A stretch of 64,000 bases of DNA from Maribacter polysiphoniae (GCF_003148665.1 NZ_QGGQ01000002.1:310001-374000), one strand, 5' to 3'; counted from the first letter of the stretch, positions 35,400 to 45,188 are shown. The notes: generated by a model not told the origin, from the sequence alone. Made by a program: numbers and translations.

Positions 35400-35626
35400 T
35401 AGTGTTCTCTAAACGTCCCGTTCTAAGGAATTGTGCAATGTATTAAAACTTTTAATAGGGCTATCGATTTAAGGTTTTTTTTAACAGCCATTATCTTGCT
35501 TTTTTATGAACATTATTAAGCAATTGTTAATAAATGGATAAATAACCTACATATAAGGAGCTAATTAGGCTTCACAACATCTAAAATAGCAAATCACACG
35601 TATATTTGATATAACATTTGAACACT

Positions 35627-35821
35627 ATGGAAAAACAATATTGTAAAGTCGGATCGGTAACATCCATATCAACAGGGAGTCAGGCCATTAGCCTATTGGA
35701 ATACCAATACCAATGCTTTATGGAAAGAGCCTCAAATCTCAAATACAGCAATACCAAATTGGGTGAGTTTTTTGAGCAGAAAGCCAAAAAAACCAAAAGG
35801 AGACTGGAAGAACTTGTTTAG
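35627..35821 (+). CDS. Small conserved-looking protein, 64 residues
   Basis: The basic helical protein runs MEKQYCKVGSVTSIST through LEELV. A TTG 9 bp upstream could add three residues, but the ATG at 35627 is preferred. A -7 box TATATTTG is present at 35601-35608, 18 bp before the start, supporting expression. There is no known domain. Its stop lies 2 bp from the convergent pyrF stop. Confidence 0.55.
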   Translation: MEKQYCKVGSVTSISTGSQAISLLEYQYQCFMERASNLKYSNTKLGEFFEQKAKKTKRRLEELV

Positions 35822-35823
35822 GC

Positions 35824-36648
35824 CTATCGCCCCAACAATTTTAACTCCTCTTGCATTTGTTGTTGCAATTCTTTTGCCTTGAGGGCTGCCATAGCTGCAA
35901 AGTCCTTATTTTTTGATGCATAGATGATTCCTCTTGAAGAATTTATCAAGAGACCGATATGCTGGTTCATTCCGTAATGGCACACCTCTTTTAAACTTCC
36001 CCCTTGTGCGCCAACACCCGGCACCAATAAAAAACTATCAGGAACAATCTTTCGGATATCCCCTAGGAAACTAGCCTTGGTGGCACCAACAACGTACATT
36101 AGATTATGCGCATTTTTATAGGTCAGGGAGGTTTGCAACACTTTCTCGTATAAGGCCGTTCCATCGACTTTTTGAGTCTGGAAATCATAAGCGCCTTCAT
36201 TGGAGGTCAATGCCAGTAAAATAGTATGCTTGTTTTCAAAGGCCAAAAATGGTTCTACCGAATCCCTGCCCATATAGGGGGCAATGGTAATGGAGTCAAA
36301 ACCGAATTCCTCAAAAAAGGCCTTGGCATATCGTGTTGATGTATTTCCTATATCGCCTCTTTTCGCATCCGCTATCGTAAAAACCTCAGGATAATTAGCA
36401 TTCAAATAATCTATGGTTTTCCCTAGGGCCTTCCACCCTTTGAGTCCATAGGCCTCATAAAAAGCCGTATTCGGCTTATATGCCACACACAGGTGATGGG
36501 TAGCGTCGATTATCGCCTTGTTAAAGGCAAATATCGGATCTTCCTCCTGTAAAAGATGGGGAGGTACTTTTTCTAAATCGGTATCCAATCCAATACAAAG
36601 AAAGGATTGTTTTACATGAATTTGCCCAATGAGTTTTTCAAGATCCAT
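35824..36648 (-). CDS. pyrF: Orotidine 5'-phosphate decarboxylase
   Basis: The 274-residue enzyme catalyses the last step of UMP synthesis. The catalytic lysine array [15 protein letters not shown] is present (near residue 94), with [14 protein letters not shown] at the N-terminus and [13 protein letters not shown] and [11 protein letters not shown] near the phosphate site. The length fits the subfamily 2 (long) enzymes of Bacteroidota. It lies 10 bp after prfA and is probably co-transcribed with it. Confidence 0.95.
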   Translation of the reverse strand: MDLEKLIGQIHVKQSFLCIGLDTDLEKVPPHLLQEEDPIFAFNKAIIDATHHLCVAYKPNTAFYEAYGLKGWKALGKTIDYLNANYPEVFTIADAKRGDIGNTSTRYAKAFFEEFGFDSITIAPYMGRDSVEPFLAFENKHTILLALTSNEGAYDFQTQKVDGTALYEKVLQTSLTYKNAHNLMYVVGATKASFLGDIRKIVPDSFLLVPGVGAQGGSLKEVCHYGMNQHIGLLINSSRGIIYASKNKDFAAMAALKAKELQQQMQEELKLLGR

Positions 36649-36658
36649 TCCACGAAAA

Positions 36659-37735
36659 TTAAAAAATATCTGATGCCTCTTTTAGTTTTTCTGTATTTTC
36701 AACGAGACTCAATTCGTCGATGATCCTTTGAATATCCCCATCGATAATATTTTGAAGATCATACAAGGTAAGTCCAATCCTGTGATCGGTAACCCTACCC
36801 TGAGGATAATTATAGGTTCTGATTTTCGCTGAACGGTCACCACTACTTACCTGGGAATTCCTTTTAGCGGAATCTTCTTCCTGCTTTTTGGCCAACTCCA
36901 TATCATACAATCTGGAACGAAGCACCTTGAATGCCTTTTCCTTGTTTTTATGTTGGGATTTTTGGTCTTGGCATTGCGCCACCAACCCCGTAGGAACGTG
37001 TGTAAGCCGTACTGCAGAGTATGTAGTGTTCACCGACTGCCCACCTGGTCCTGAAGAACAGAAAAAGTCGATCCTTACATCCTTTGGGTCTATCTGCACG
37101 TCAAAATCCTCCGCCTCAGGTAAAACCATTACCGTGGCCGCACTCGTATGCACCCTACCTTGGGTTTCGGTTTGCGGAACCCGTTGAACCCGGTGCACCC
37201 CAGCTTCAAACTTGAGGGTGCCATAAACGTCCTCTCCATTGACCTCGAACTGTATTTCCTTATAACCACCGCTAGTACCTTCACTAAGGTCGATGACATT
37301 TGTTTTCCAACCTCTGTTCTCACAGTATTTTGTATACATCCTAAAAAGATCTCCCGCAAATATACTGGCCTCATCACCACCGGTCCCTGCCCGTATCTCA
37401 ACAACAACATCCTTGGCATCCTCTGGATCCTTGGGGATCAACATAAGTTTAATCTCTTCCTCCAACGCAGGTAATGCCCCTTTGGCCTCCTCCAATTGCA
37501 TTTTGGCCATTTCCACCATTTCCGGATCACTACCATCCCCAATGATCTCTTCCGCTTCCGCAATATTATTGGACAACTCCACATACTCATCACGCTTGGC
37601 CATAAGGTTCTTAAGATCCTTATACTCCTTTGTTAGCTGTACATACCTCTTTTGGTCCGTAATCACATCGGGTTGGATAATAAGGTCTGAAACCTCATCA
37701 AAACGTTGTTTTACGATATTTAATTTATCAATCAT
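36659..37735 (-). CDS. prfA: Peptide chain release factor 1
   Basis: The 358-residue RF1 recognises UAA and UAG. The GGQ motif that triggers peptide release is in [16 protein letters not shown] (near residue 231). The stop-codon-reading loop reads [19 protein letters not shown], with PQT where E. coli has PAT. The [20 protein letters not shown] segment is typical. It starts the prfA-pyrF unit. Confidence 0.96.
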   Translation of the reverse strand: MIDKLNIVKQRFDEVSDLIIQPDVITDQKRYVQLTKEYKDLKNLMAKRDEYVELSNNIAEAEEIIGDGSDPEMVEMAKMQLEEAKGALPALEEEIKLMLIPKDPEDAKDVVVEIRAGTGGDEASIFAGDLFRMYTKYCENRGWKTNVIDLSEGTSGGYKEIQFEVNGEDVYGTLKFEAGVHRVQRVPQTETQGRVHTSAATVMVLPEAEDFDVQIDPKDVRIDFFCSSGPGGQSVNTTYSAVRLTHVPTGLVAQCQDQKSQHKNKEKAFKVLRSRLYDMELAKKQEEDSAKRNSQVSSGDRSAKIRTYNYPQGRVTDHRIGLTLYDLQNIIDGDIQRIIDELSLVENTEKLKEASDIF

Positions 37736-37867
37736 ATACTTTCCTGTGTTCGCTGCGAATTTACGATAAATTTAAACATATGTGGTATTGCCCAATTCTG
37801 CAAAACCCATTAGTTTATGAACAATTTTCAGTAAGATGCCGAAGTAGTAAACAGGACAAATCCCTTA

Positions 37868-39148
37868 CTAATTACCAACAAAGGTAGTCCCTAAACTAAA
37901 AATATAAGAGGATAGTCCATCACTACGATCATATTTGTTGAATCGAAGATCGATGGTCTTTAAACCAAAAGTAAAAACCTTGGTTCCCGCAAAGATATCC
38001 TTATAACGGACACCCATTCCGTATTGATGCGAACTAAAGGCTGAGAGATCATAGTCCGATGTATAGAAATCGAGGGAGGAAGTAGCTGCTTCCTTCCCGT
38101 AAAAATAATCCGCAGCGGTCTGATCATAATAGCGATAGTTGGGATATAGCGTAAACTTATCACTTAATTTGACAGGGACCTCCAAACTGGCTGTGTGGGC
38201 CGAAATGCCCCAATCATCGGAATAGTACCTGTAATAGCTGCGCAATACGATCAAATCGTTCAAATAGTAATTCAAACGGGCTCCTATCGGAATCTTAAAA
38301 CGGCTATCGGGCAATTGCTCTACCCCATCAGCCAACTGAAAATCCTCGATAAAGAAGTCATTGAAGTCACTAAAATAAACCCTTTGGTGCGGGGTACTCA
38401 ACAATCCTTTTTGGGATACAAGATCCAAGAAGATTGAACCTTGAAGCCGTTTACCCAAAATCTGGGAAATACTCAATGAAAGGGAGTATGAATTTCTTGT
38501 TTCATCATCAAATGCCACAAAACTTGGATTGTAGGTACCACTTCCTGAAATTCTTGAATCAAAAAAACCATCCCTCAATTCTACAGGATATTGTGGATTC
38601 CATGAATCCAAAAAGACCTGGAAGCTCGCGCCGAACTGGGTATTCCGCTCATTGAACAAGCGGGTATATCCCCCACCAAAACCCAGTGAAAAATAATCGT
38701 ATTCAGATGAAATATAGGCTTGGGCCGAATACACTGAATTGCGGTCATCGGAACTATGTTCGTAAGTAGGGTTGAAATGCACCAAGGCATCACTTTGGGA
38801 AGCACCGGAAGAAGCACTGAATGGACTCGCCGTTCTACTGCTTTTATCAAAAGGGTCAATATTACTCGAGGAAGCCGAGGAATAGGCCGAAATACCCACA
38901 TCAACCGTCAGTACATCATCGGGGTTCAATGGCATTTTCACCACAATACTCGATGTGGCATCTGTCAATTCTTCGGTACCTTCCCCACCGGTCACCGCAG
39001 CATTTTCACCATCTTGGTTGTAATAACTGAAAAGCAAATCTATTTCAGCGGTTTCCAAAACACGTTTTTGGTAGGTATTTCCCCCTTCTTCTTGGGCAAA
39101 ACCCCAATTCAACGTGAATAATAGCACTATTACACTAAGTTTTTTCAA
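37868..39148 (-). CDS. DUF3570 domain-containing outer-membrane protein
   Basis: The 426-residue protein has a signal peptide (MKKLSVIVLLFTLNWGFAQ). The family pattern includes RVLETAEIDLLFSYYNQDGE and PDDVLTVDVGISAYSSASSS, a serine-rich stretch, then alternating amphipathic strands (LRSYYRYYSDDWGISAHTAS, KFTLYPNYRYYDQTAADYFY) ending SLGTTFVGN. These suggest an outer-membrane beta-barrel. DUF3570 genes often sit beside DUF4266 and ApbE genes, as here. It is the last gene of the Rieske-thioredoxin-ApbE-DUF4266 operon, 108 bp after DUF4266. The function is unknown. Confidence 0.85.
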   Translation of the reverse strand: MKKLSVIVLLFTLNWGFAQEEGGNTYQKRVLETAEIDLLFSYYNQDGENAAVTGGEGTEELTDATSSIVVKMPLNPDDVLTVDVGISAYSSASSSNIDPFDKSSRTASPFSASSGASQSDALVHFNPTYEHSSDDRNSVYSAQAYISSEYDYFSLGFGGGYTRLFNERNTQFGASFQVFLDSWNPQYPVELRDGFFDSRISGSGTYNPSFVAFDDETRNSYSLSLSISQILGKRLQGSIFLDLVSQKGLLSTPHQRVYFSDFNDFFIEDFQLADGVEQLPDSRFKIPIGARLNYYLNDLIVLRSYYRYYSDDWGISAHTASLEVPVKLSDKFTLYPNYRYYDQTAADYFYGKEAATSSLDFYTSDYDLSAFSSHQYGMGVRYKDIFAGTKVFTFGLKTIDLRFNKYDRSDGLSSYIFSLGTTFVGN

Positions 39149-39256
39149 AGGAACATGAAGTTATTAATTTACGTATTCGGGTAAAAAGTTTTCCTATTTA
39201 TTGAGGTTGACCCCACTTGCCCATTCAATTTTTAATGAAATCGATTGATCGTGGAC

Positions 39257-39466
39257 TTAATTACAGCCACATCCACCACCAGACTTACCGCCATTCGCAC
39301 CGGCAGCTGCCTCACGATATATCTGGAAGTTCGTCTCAAATCGCTCAGAACCTTTAGCGCTCAGAACCATCTCCTCATCATTCAAGTACACCTTGTCATA
39401 TTCCCTTACCACGACACAGGAGCTTGATAGGGCCGCAAAGACCAATAGAAGCACAATCTTTTTCAT
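39257..39466 (-). CDS. DUF4266 small lipoprotein with C-terminal CGC tail
   Basis: The 69-residue protein has a lipobox ending SSSC (Cys17) and a charged middle region. The C-terminus is glycine-rich and ends GGKSGGGCGCN, so two cysteines (66 and 68) are exposed at the extreme end. This tail is characteristic of DUF4266 as I know it. Cleaved and lipidated, the mature peptide would have about 53 residues. It lies 9 bp after apbE. The terminal CxC suggests metal binding or a redox thiol pair; this is inference. Confidence 0.8.
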   Translation of the reverse strand: MKKIVLLLVFAALSSSCVVVREYDKVYLNDEEMVLSAKGSERFETNFQIYREAAAGANGGKSGGGCGCN

Positions 39467-39475
39467 ATATTAAAG

Positions 39476-40471
39476 TTAGGGATTATTATCCAGAAGGATA
39501 CCACTGCTTTTGTGAATTTTATTATTGCTATCCACCAAAATAACCTCAGTACCACCGAGTTGGTTGATCAACGAAAGACCAGCATCCTTACCCATGATAA
39601 AAACCGCGGTTGCCAAAGCATCACAGAGCTCAGCACTTTTGGCGAAAATGGTAACACTATTTACGCCTTGCGACGGATATCCGGTCCTAGGGTCTATAAT
39701 ATGTGTATACTTTTTACCATCGAATATCACGAACTTCTCATAATTACCAGAGGTAGCCACCGATGATTCGACTATGGGCAACCAAGAAAATATCTTATTC
39801 TTGCTTAATGGGTTCGCAATACCGATCAACCATTTTTCCCCACTGGCTTTGGTACCCCAAGTGGTTAAATCCCCCGAGGCATTTATGATACCGGCAACCA
39901 CTTGTTTTGAAACCAGCAGTTCCTTGGTCTTGTCCGCGGCATAGCCCTTACCAATGGCCCCAAAAGAAATTTTCATCCCTTTTTGTTTTAAAAAGACGGT
40001 GTGCCCTTCCGGGTCTAAAACTATTTTTTCATAGCCCACATTGGCTATTGATTTTTTAATCATTTCTTTGGATGGCATATAGGTCATGCTTCCATCAAAT
40101 TTCCAAATTTCATCCATTGAGGAATAAGAAATATCAAAAGCCCCATCGGTAATCTCCGATATCTGTTTAGCGCGCTCTATAAGTTTATACAGTTCCACAC
40201 TGACTTCCACCGGTTTAATGCCTGCATTTTTGTTGATCAAAGCCGTTTCGGAATCGGGATCCCACGAAGAAACCATCTTTTCAATACGCCTGATCTCGGC
40301 AACGGCCTCATCGATGTTGATATATCCGATTTCCTCATTTGCGGCTACCACGGTGATATCAAAACGGCAACCCATTAACTTTTCGGTCCTATGCACCGTA
40401 ACGTATTTGCGCTCTTGGCCAAAACCAAGGACGAAAAAGAAAACAAAAATCAGGGGGAGGAGTTTTCTCAC
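39476..40471 (-). CDS. apbE: FAD:protein FMN transferase (ApbE)
   Basis: The 331-residue enzyme has a signal peptide (MRKLLPLIFVFFFVLGFGQ) and acts outside the inner membrane. It attaches FMN from FAD to Ser/Thr of target proteins. Typical segments are MGCRFDITVVA, FGAIGKGYAADKTKELL, INASGDLTTWGTK, YTHIIDPRTGYPSQGVNSV and AELCDALATAVFIMG. No neighbour carries a recognisable DxxxGA(S/T)x(T/S) flavinylation motif, so the acceptor is not obvious. Its start overlaps the thioredoxin stop by 4 bp. Confidence 0.92.
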   Translation of the reverse strand: MRKLLPLIFVFFFVLGFGQERKYVTVHRTEKLMGCRFDITVVAANEEIGYINIDEAVAEIRRIEKMVSSWDPDSETALINKNAGIKPVEVSVELYKLIERAKQISEITDGAFDISYSSMDEIWKFDGSMTYMPSKEMIKKSIANVGYEKIVLDPEGHTVFLKQKGMKISFGAIGKGYAADKTKELLVSKQVVAGIINASGDLTTWGTKASGEKWLIGIANPLSKNKIFSWLPIVESSVATSGNYEKFVIFDGKKYTHIIDPRTGYPSQGVNSVTIFAKSAELCDALATAVFIMGKDAGLSLINQLGGTEVILVDSNNKIHKSSGILLDNNP

Positions 40472-40935
40472 TTTACAAATGAGTTTAGCAGGGAAATATA
40501 TGCATCTGGAGTAATCTTTTTATAGCCTGTCGTACCCAAAACCTCTTTGTTCGGGTTCAATACAACCACCAATGGGAAATAACCTTTTGGATTATAGGTT
40601 TCGGCCAATTTACGATTCTGCTCCGTGATATCGCCTGCCAATTGATTGCTCTTTTTCCTCGGAAAATCAGCCCTGTAAAGAACATAGTTCTCCTTGGAAT
40701 AAGCCGTAAATTCTTTCGATTGCCATATATCCCTTTCCAATTTTATGCATGGAGCGCACCAATCTGAACCTGAAAAAACCAGAACAATGGGTTTTTTCTC
40801 CCTTACCGATACAGATACGGCATCTGAAAAGGTAGCTTGCCACTCTTGGGCGGAAACAAAAACCGAGCTGACCAAAAACACAAAACAAACGAACCTTTTC
40901 AATTTAAAATATTTTAGGATTAAACAACTATTCAT
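40468..40935 (-). CDS. Exported thioredoxin-like protein
   Basis: The 155-residue protein has a hydrophobic signal (FVCFVFLVSSVFVSAQ) preceded by a short basic N-terminus. A thioredoxin fold carries the active-site SDWCAPCIKLER (Cys60 and Cys63 from this start) and cis-proline region KGYFPLVVVLNPN. ATG 40935 overlaps the Rieske stop by 8 bp; a TTG at the codon before KRFVC would give a more compact signal peptide. It probably reduces or isomerises cysteines of exported partners such as the DUF4266 peptide. Confidence 0.85.
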   Translation of the reverse strand: MNSCLILKYFKLKRFVCFVFLVSSVFVSAQEWQATFSDAVSVSVREKKPIVLVFSGSDWCAPCIKLERDIWQSKEFTAYSKENYVLYRADFPRKKSNQLAGDITEQNRKLAETYNPKGYFPLVVVLNPNKEVLGTTGYKKITPDAYISLLNSFVK

Positions 40936-41368
40936 AAACGCGAAGTATGTCCCCATTGAGTTCGGTGTTATAGATCCTCAAGGGTTTGGCAGCATTGCCA
41001 TCCACTTGGTTCAAGGGCGCACCATCCAATGCAAAACGCGAACCATGCACATCACAATAAAAAATACCACCATCATTCGATAAGAAGCGAACTTGATCGT
41101 AGGATTCATGACTACACACTTGGGTTGCAGCGACAAAATTACCATCCAGGTCCTTGACCACAACAACCAAATCCTTTAAAATAAAACTTCCGTTGTTAGA
41201 CAATTTCTTCCCTTCGGTGGAGTTTAAATCAATAGTGAAGTCAATACCCGTTGGCGCTTCGACCTTATCGCCGTTTTCATCATCCTTGGAACATCCTTGC
41301 AAACAAGGGAACGTTAATGCGAAAGCAGCACCAGCCCCTAATGTCCTGAGAAAATCCTTTCTTTCCAT
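40928..41368 (-). CDS. Rieske [2Fe-2S] lipoprotein
   Basis: The 146-residue protein starts with a twin-arginine-less but Tat-like N-terminus (MERKDFLRTLGAGAAFALTF) and a lipobox-like cysteine (Cys26, LQGCSKDD). Rieske ligands are complete: Cys85-x-His87 (QVCSHESYD) and Cys105-x-x-His108 (FYCDVHGSRF), the latter separated from the first as expected. It should be a membrane-tethered electron carrier. It is the first gene of the five-gene redox operon, overlapping thioredoxin by 8 bp. Confidence 0.88.
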   Translation of the reverse strand: MERKDFLRTLGAGAAFALTFPCLQGCSKDDENGDKVEAPTGIDFTIDLNSTEGKKLSNNGSFILKDLVVVVKDLDGNFVAATQVCSHESYDQVRFLSNDGGIFYCDVHGSRFALDGAPLNQVDGNAAKPLRIYNTELNGDILRVYE

Positions 41369-41546
41369 AGCATGGGTTTTACTACTATCAACGTCGTATT
41401 TAAACTAATCGTATAAGAGAAATCATAAAGTCGGTCAACTACTTAAGTACTTACTTAAAATCCATCCAAAACACTGAAATTAAGGGTGAATTTTAAGATT
41501 TGTCCATCGTCGAACCCCAGTGTAAAAGGCCTCCGACCGATTTTAA

Positions 41547-42728
41547 TCACTCATAAACAAAAGTGCCGAATTCGCTTTCGATGGTCAATTTTTTGGAGGG
41601 ATTATCCGCTACCCTACCCACAATCCTTGCATCAACACCAAACGCTTTTGATATATTTATCAAATCATGTGCCACGGTTTCATTCGTATAAATTTCCAAG
41701 CGATGTCCGCAATTGAAAACCTGATACATTTCGCGCCAATCGGTACCCGATTGCTCCTGTATCAATTTGAACAAGGGAGGTATAGGAAATAGATTGTCCT
41801 TAATAATATGAAGCCCATCTATAAAATGAAGGATCTTTGTTTGCGCCCCTCCACTACAATGCACCATTCCGTGAATATCCGATGCGTTATACTTCGACAA
41901 TATCCTTTTAACAATCGGCGCATAGGTACGGGTGGGTGACAATACTAATTTACCGGCATCCAAGGGAGCACCCGGCACTTTATCGGTTAAACCGGTATGA
42001 CCGGAATACACCAAATCATCGGGAACGGCAGCATCATAACTTTCCGGATATTTTTCCGCCAAGTATTTGGCAAAAACATCATGTCTGGCAGAGGTAAGCC
42101 CATTGCTACCCATACCTCCATTATACTCCTTCTCGTATACGGCCTGACCAAAAGATTCCAACCCGACAATAACATCGCCAGCTTTAATGTTGGCATTATC
42201 AATAACATCATCCCGTTTCAATCTTGCCGTCACTGTGGAATCCACAATAATGGTACGCACCAAATCACCCACATCGGCGGTTTCCCCACCCGTGGAATGG
42301 ATGACCATGCCGTGCTTGGCCAAATCAGCGATCAATTCCTCGGTACCATTGATTATAGCCGAAATAACTTCCCCGGGAATTAAATTCTTATTTCGACCTA
42401 TTGTTGAGGATAGCAATATATTGTCTGTCGCACCAACACAAATGAGGTCATCGATATTCATGATCAAGGCATCCTGGGCGATTCCTTTCCAAACCGATAT
42501 ATCCCCTGTTTCCTTCCAATACATATAGGCCAAGGATGATTTTGTACCCGCCCCATCAGCATGCATCACCAAGCAATAATCATCATCATTGGTTAAGTAA
42601 TCAGGGACAATTTTACAGAAGGCTTTAGGAAAAAGTCCTTTATCAATATTCTTTATGGCATTATGCACATCTTCTTTTGAAGCCGAAACCCCTCGCTGCT
42701 TGTACCTTTCACTGTTTGATGTCCCCAT
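41547..42728 (-). CDS. purM: Phosphoribosylformylglycinamidine cyclo-ligase
   Basis: The 393-residue AIR synthetase performs the fifth step of purine synthesis. Recognisable segments are YKQRGVSASKEDV, VMHADGAGTKSSLAYMYW, DDLICVGATDNILLSSTIGR, HSTGGETADVGDLVRTIIVD and HCSGGAQTKILHF. It is longer than the E. coli enzyme (about 345 residues), as usual for Bacteroidota. It is 108 bp downstream of glnN on the same strand. Confidence 0.93.
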   Translation of the reverse strand: MGTSNSERYKQRGVSASKEDVHNAIKNIDKGLFPKAFCKIVPDYLTNDDDYCLVMHADGAGTKSSLAYMYWKETGDISVWKGIAQDALIMNIDDLICVGATDNILLSSTIGRNKNLIPGEVISAIINGTEELIADLAKHGMVIHSTGGETADVGDLVRTIIVDSTVTARLKRDDVIDNANIKAGDVIVGLESFGQAVYEKEYNGGMGSNGLTSARHDVFAKYLAEKYPESYDAAVPDDLVYSGHTGLTDKVPGAPLDAGKLVLSPTRTYAPIVKRILSKYNASDIHGMVHCSGGAQTKILHFIDGLHIIKDNLFPIPPLFKLIQEQSGTDWREMYQVFNCGHRLEIYTNETVAHDLINISKAFGVDARIVGRVADNPSKKLTIESEFGTFVYE

Positions 42729-42836
42729 GTGTTTTAATTTGTGGCAAAAATAATGGATTCGTTAAAAAAAAGCCCACATATCGCGAGCTTTTCATTCTTA
42801 AACTTTATGGCGCAACTATTTGGCCGTTGCGGATAC

Positions 42837-45023
42837 TTACTTCACAAATAGCAACTCCCTATACTTGGTCAACGGCCAATGCTTATCACTGACCAGACGT
42901 TCCAGTTTGTCGCAATGGTATCGTATCCTCTCAAAATATGGCCTCACCTTATCGCAATACGCATAGGCCTTCTTATTGCTATCGGCAATAACATTTGCCT
43001 TCTTCCTTTCGTTCACCATGGCATCGGTCTTTGATTTCAAAGCCGCTATATGTTCTGTCATTCCCTCTATGATCGCTAACTGACTTTCGCACATTTTTTT
43101 ATAACCCGCACCATAAATCCCCTTTAGACCACCTACATTGGCGATCAAAATGTTCTGATATTCAATTGCGGCAGGTATAACATACCCATATACCATCTCG
43201 TTCAAGACCCTACCTTCTATTTGCAAATGCATGATATAGGAATCCAACTCAATTTCCTGTCTCGCCTTCACCTCGACCCCACTCATTACGTTCATGGAGT
43301 CAAAAAGCTCCAAACTCTCCTTGGAAGTCAACACCTGAATAGCATCGGGTGTGGATTTATTATTGCTTAATTTTCTTTTTTTCGCTTCCTTTTCCCATTC
43401 CTGGCTATAACCATCACCATCGAAACGGATTCTTTTTGAAGTTTTGATATACTCCCGCAAAACATTGAAAATGGCCTCATCCTTTTTCAGATTCTTTTTA
43501 TCGATCAAACTGTCGACCTCAATCTTAAAATCCCTTAATTGTTTGGCCACTATCGTATTTAAAACCGTCATGGGTTTGGCGCAATTGGTCTTTGAACCCA
43601 CCCCACGCATTTCGAATTTATTGCCGGTAAAGGCGAATGGCGATGTTCGGTTACGGTCGGTATTATCGAGCATTATCTCCGGAATCTTACCAACCACGTT
43701 CAATTTAAGCTCGGTTTTTTCCTCTGGCGACAATTTACCTTTGGAAACCCCTTCCAATTCATCAAGCACACTACCCAATTGTTTCCCTATAAAAATCGAG
43801 AATATGGCAGGTGGCGCTTCATTGGCCCCCAACCTATGGTCATTACTGGCAGAGGCAATGGACGAACGCAAAAGCTCTTCATAGCTATCGACCGCCTTTA
43901 TGGTGTTAACGAAAAAGGTCAAGAATTGCAGGTTCTTCATGGGGGTAGACCCTGGACTCAATAAATTAACTCCCGTATCTGTCGCCAAGGACCAATTATT
44001 ATGTTTGCCGGAACCATTGATTCCCGCAAAGGGCTTTTCATGAAAAAGCACTTTCATGTTGTGTTTTTTGGCAACCTTGTCCATCACATCCATCAACAGA
44101 AGGTTGTGATCAACCGCCAAATTGGCTTCCTCAAAAATCGGTGCCAATTCAAATTGGTTTGGCGCCACTTCATTATGCCTTGTTTTCACAGGAATGCCCA
44201 ATTGGGTGCACTCCACTTCAAGATGACGCATAAAACTCAAGACACGACTCGGGATAACACCAAAATAATGATCATCCAATTGCTGTCCCTTTGCCGCAGT
44301 TTGGCCTATCAAGGTGCGTCCTGTCAATACGATATCGGGTCGTGACATCGCCAAGGACTTATCGATCAAAAAATACTCTTGTTCCCAACCCAAGGTCGCA
44401 TTCACTTTGGAGACATTCTTATCAAAATACTTGGCCACAGCGGTAGCAGCATCGTCAACAGCATGCAATGCACGAAGCAATGGAGCCTTATTATCGAGAG
44501 CCTCACCGGTATAAGCCACGAAAATAGTGGGAATACAAAGGGTGGTACCATAAATAAAAGCTGGGGAAGTGGGGTCCCAAGCAGTATACCCCCTAGCCTC
44601 AAATGTATTTCTGATTCCTCCATGGGGAAAGCTCGAAGCATCCGGTTCTTGTTGTACCAATTGTCCCCCACCGAATTTTTCCAAAGCCTTTCCATCGGGC
44701 AATAGATCAAAGAAAGCATCGTGTTTTTCAGCGGTAGACCCCGTTAAGGGCTGAAACCAATGGGTGTAATGCGTGGCCCCCTTACCGATGGCCCATCCTT
44801 TCATGGCTTCGGCCACTTGGTCTGCTATCTTCCGTTGAATCTTAGTACCAGAAACAATGGCTCCCTTTACACTTTCCAGGGCATCCTTGGTTAAGTATTG
44901 CAGCATTTTTTCCTCATTGAAAACATTGGCCGCAAAAAGTTCGGAACGCCTCCCATTTTCCTCAATAGGCAAAGGGATTCGTTTTTGACTTTCTATAATC
45001 GCTTCAAACCTTAAGTTGGACAT
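42837..45023 (-). CDS. glnN: Glutamine synthetase type III
   Basis: The 728-residue GSIII assimilates ammonium into glutamine as a large dodecamer. Its length alone separates it from GSI and GSII. Diagnostic segments include WFQPLTGSTAEKHDAF, GWEQEYFLID, RHNEVAPNQFELAP, HEKPFAGINGSGKHNNWSLA and NDHRLGANEAPPAIFSIF. The start MSNLRFEAI is standard. It is transcribed divergently from the GSII gene; the intergenic 210 bp holds a candidate nitrogen operator and a minus-strand -7 box (TATTTTTG at 45048-45041). Confidence 0.96.
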   Translation of the reverse strand: MSNLRFEAIIESQKRIPLPIEENGRRSELFAANVFNEEKMLQYLTKDALESVKGAIVSGTKIQRKIADQVAEAMKGWAIGKGATHYTHWFQPLTGSTAEKHDAFFDLLPDGKALEKFGGGQLVQQEPDASSFPHGGIRNTFEARGYTAWDPTSPAFIYGTTLCIPTIFVAYTGEALDNKAPLLRALHAVDDAATAVAKYFDKNVSKVNATLGWEQEYFLIDKSLAMSRPDIVLTGRTLIGQTAAKGQQLDDHYFGVIPSRVLSFMRHLEVECTQLGIPVKTRHNEVAPNQFELAPIFEEANLAVDHNLLLMDVMDKVAKKHNMKVLFHEKPFAGINGSGKHNNWSLATDTGVNLLSPGSTPMKNLQFLTFFVNTIKAVDSYEELLRSSIASASNDHRLGANEAPPAIFSIFIGKQLGSVLDELEGVSKGKLSPEEKTELKLNVVGKIPEIMLDNTDRNRTSPFAFTGNKFEMRGVGSKTNCAKPMTVLNTIVAKQLRDFKIEVDSLIDKKNLKKDEAIFNVLREYIKTSKRIRFDGDGYSQEWEKEAKKRKLSNNKSTPDAIQVLTSKESLELFDSMNVMSGVEVKARQEIELDSYIMHLQIEGRVLNEMVYGYVIPAAIEYQNILIANVGGLKGIYGAGYKKMCESQLAIIEGMTEHIAALKSKTDAMVNERKKANVIADSNKKAYAYCDKVRPYFERIRYHCDKLERLVSDKHWPLTKYRELLFVK

Positions 45024-45100
45024 ACAATAAATAATTTAGGCAAAAATAATGATTAACGATTTAATAATTAAAACAAGACAAAAATAACTTTTACTCAAAA

Positions 45101-45122
45101 TACCCTAAAAAAAACAGGGGTA
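45101..45122. promoter_or_regulatory. Candidate nitrogen operator between glnN and glnA
   Basis: TACCC (45101-45105) and GGGTA (45118-45122) form an inverted repeat around an A-rich 12-base spacer. The architecture ACCC-N11/12-GGGT with an A/T tract matches the two sites before glnK1 (12178-12204, 12234-12253). A half-site ACCCCC lies at 45153-45158, nearer to glnA. Confidence 0.6.
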
Positions 45123-45188
45123 AACAAAATTATATCATAATTTTTCATAATTACCCCCTTAAAAATTAGATATATAGCTCAAATCCTC

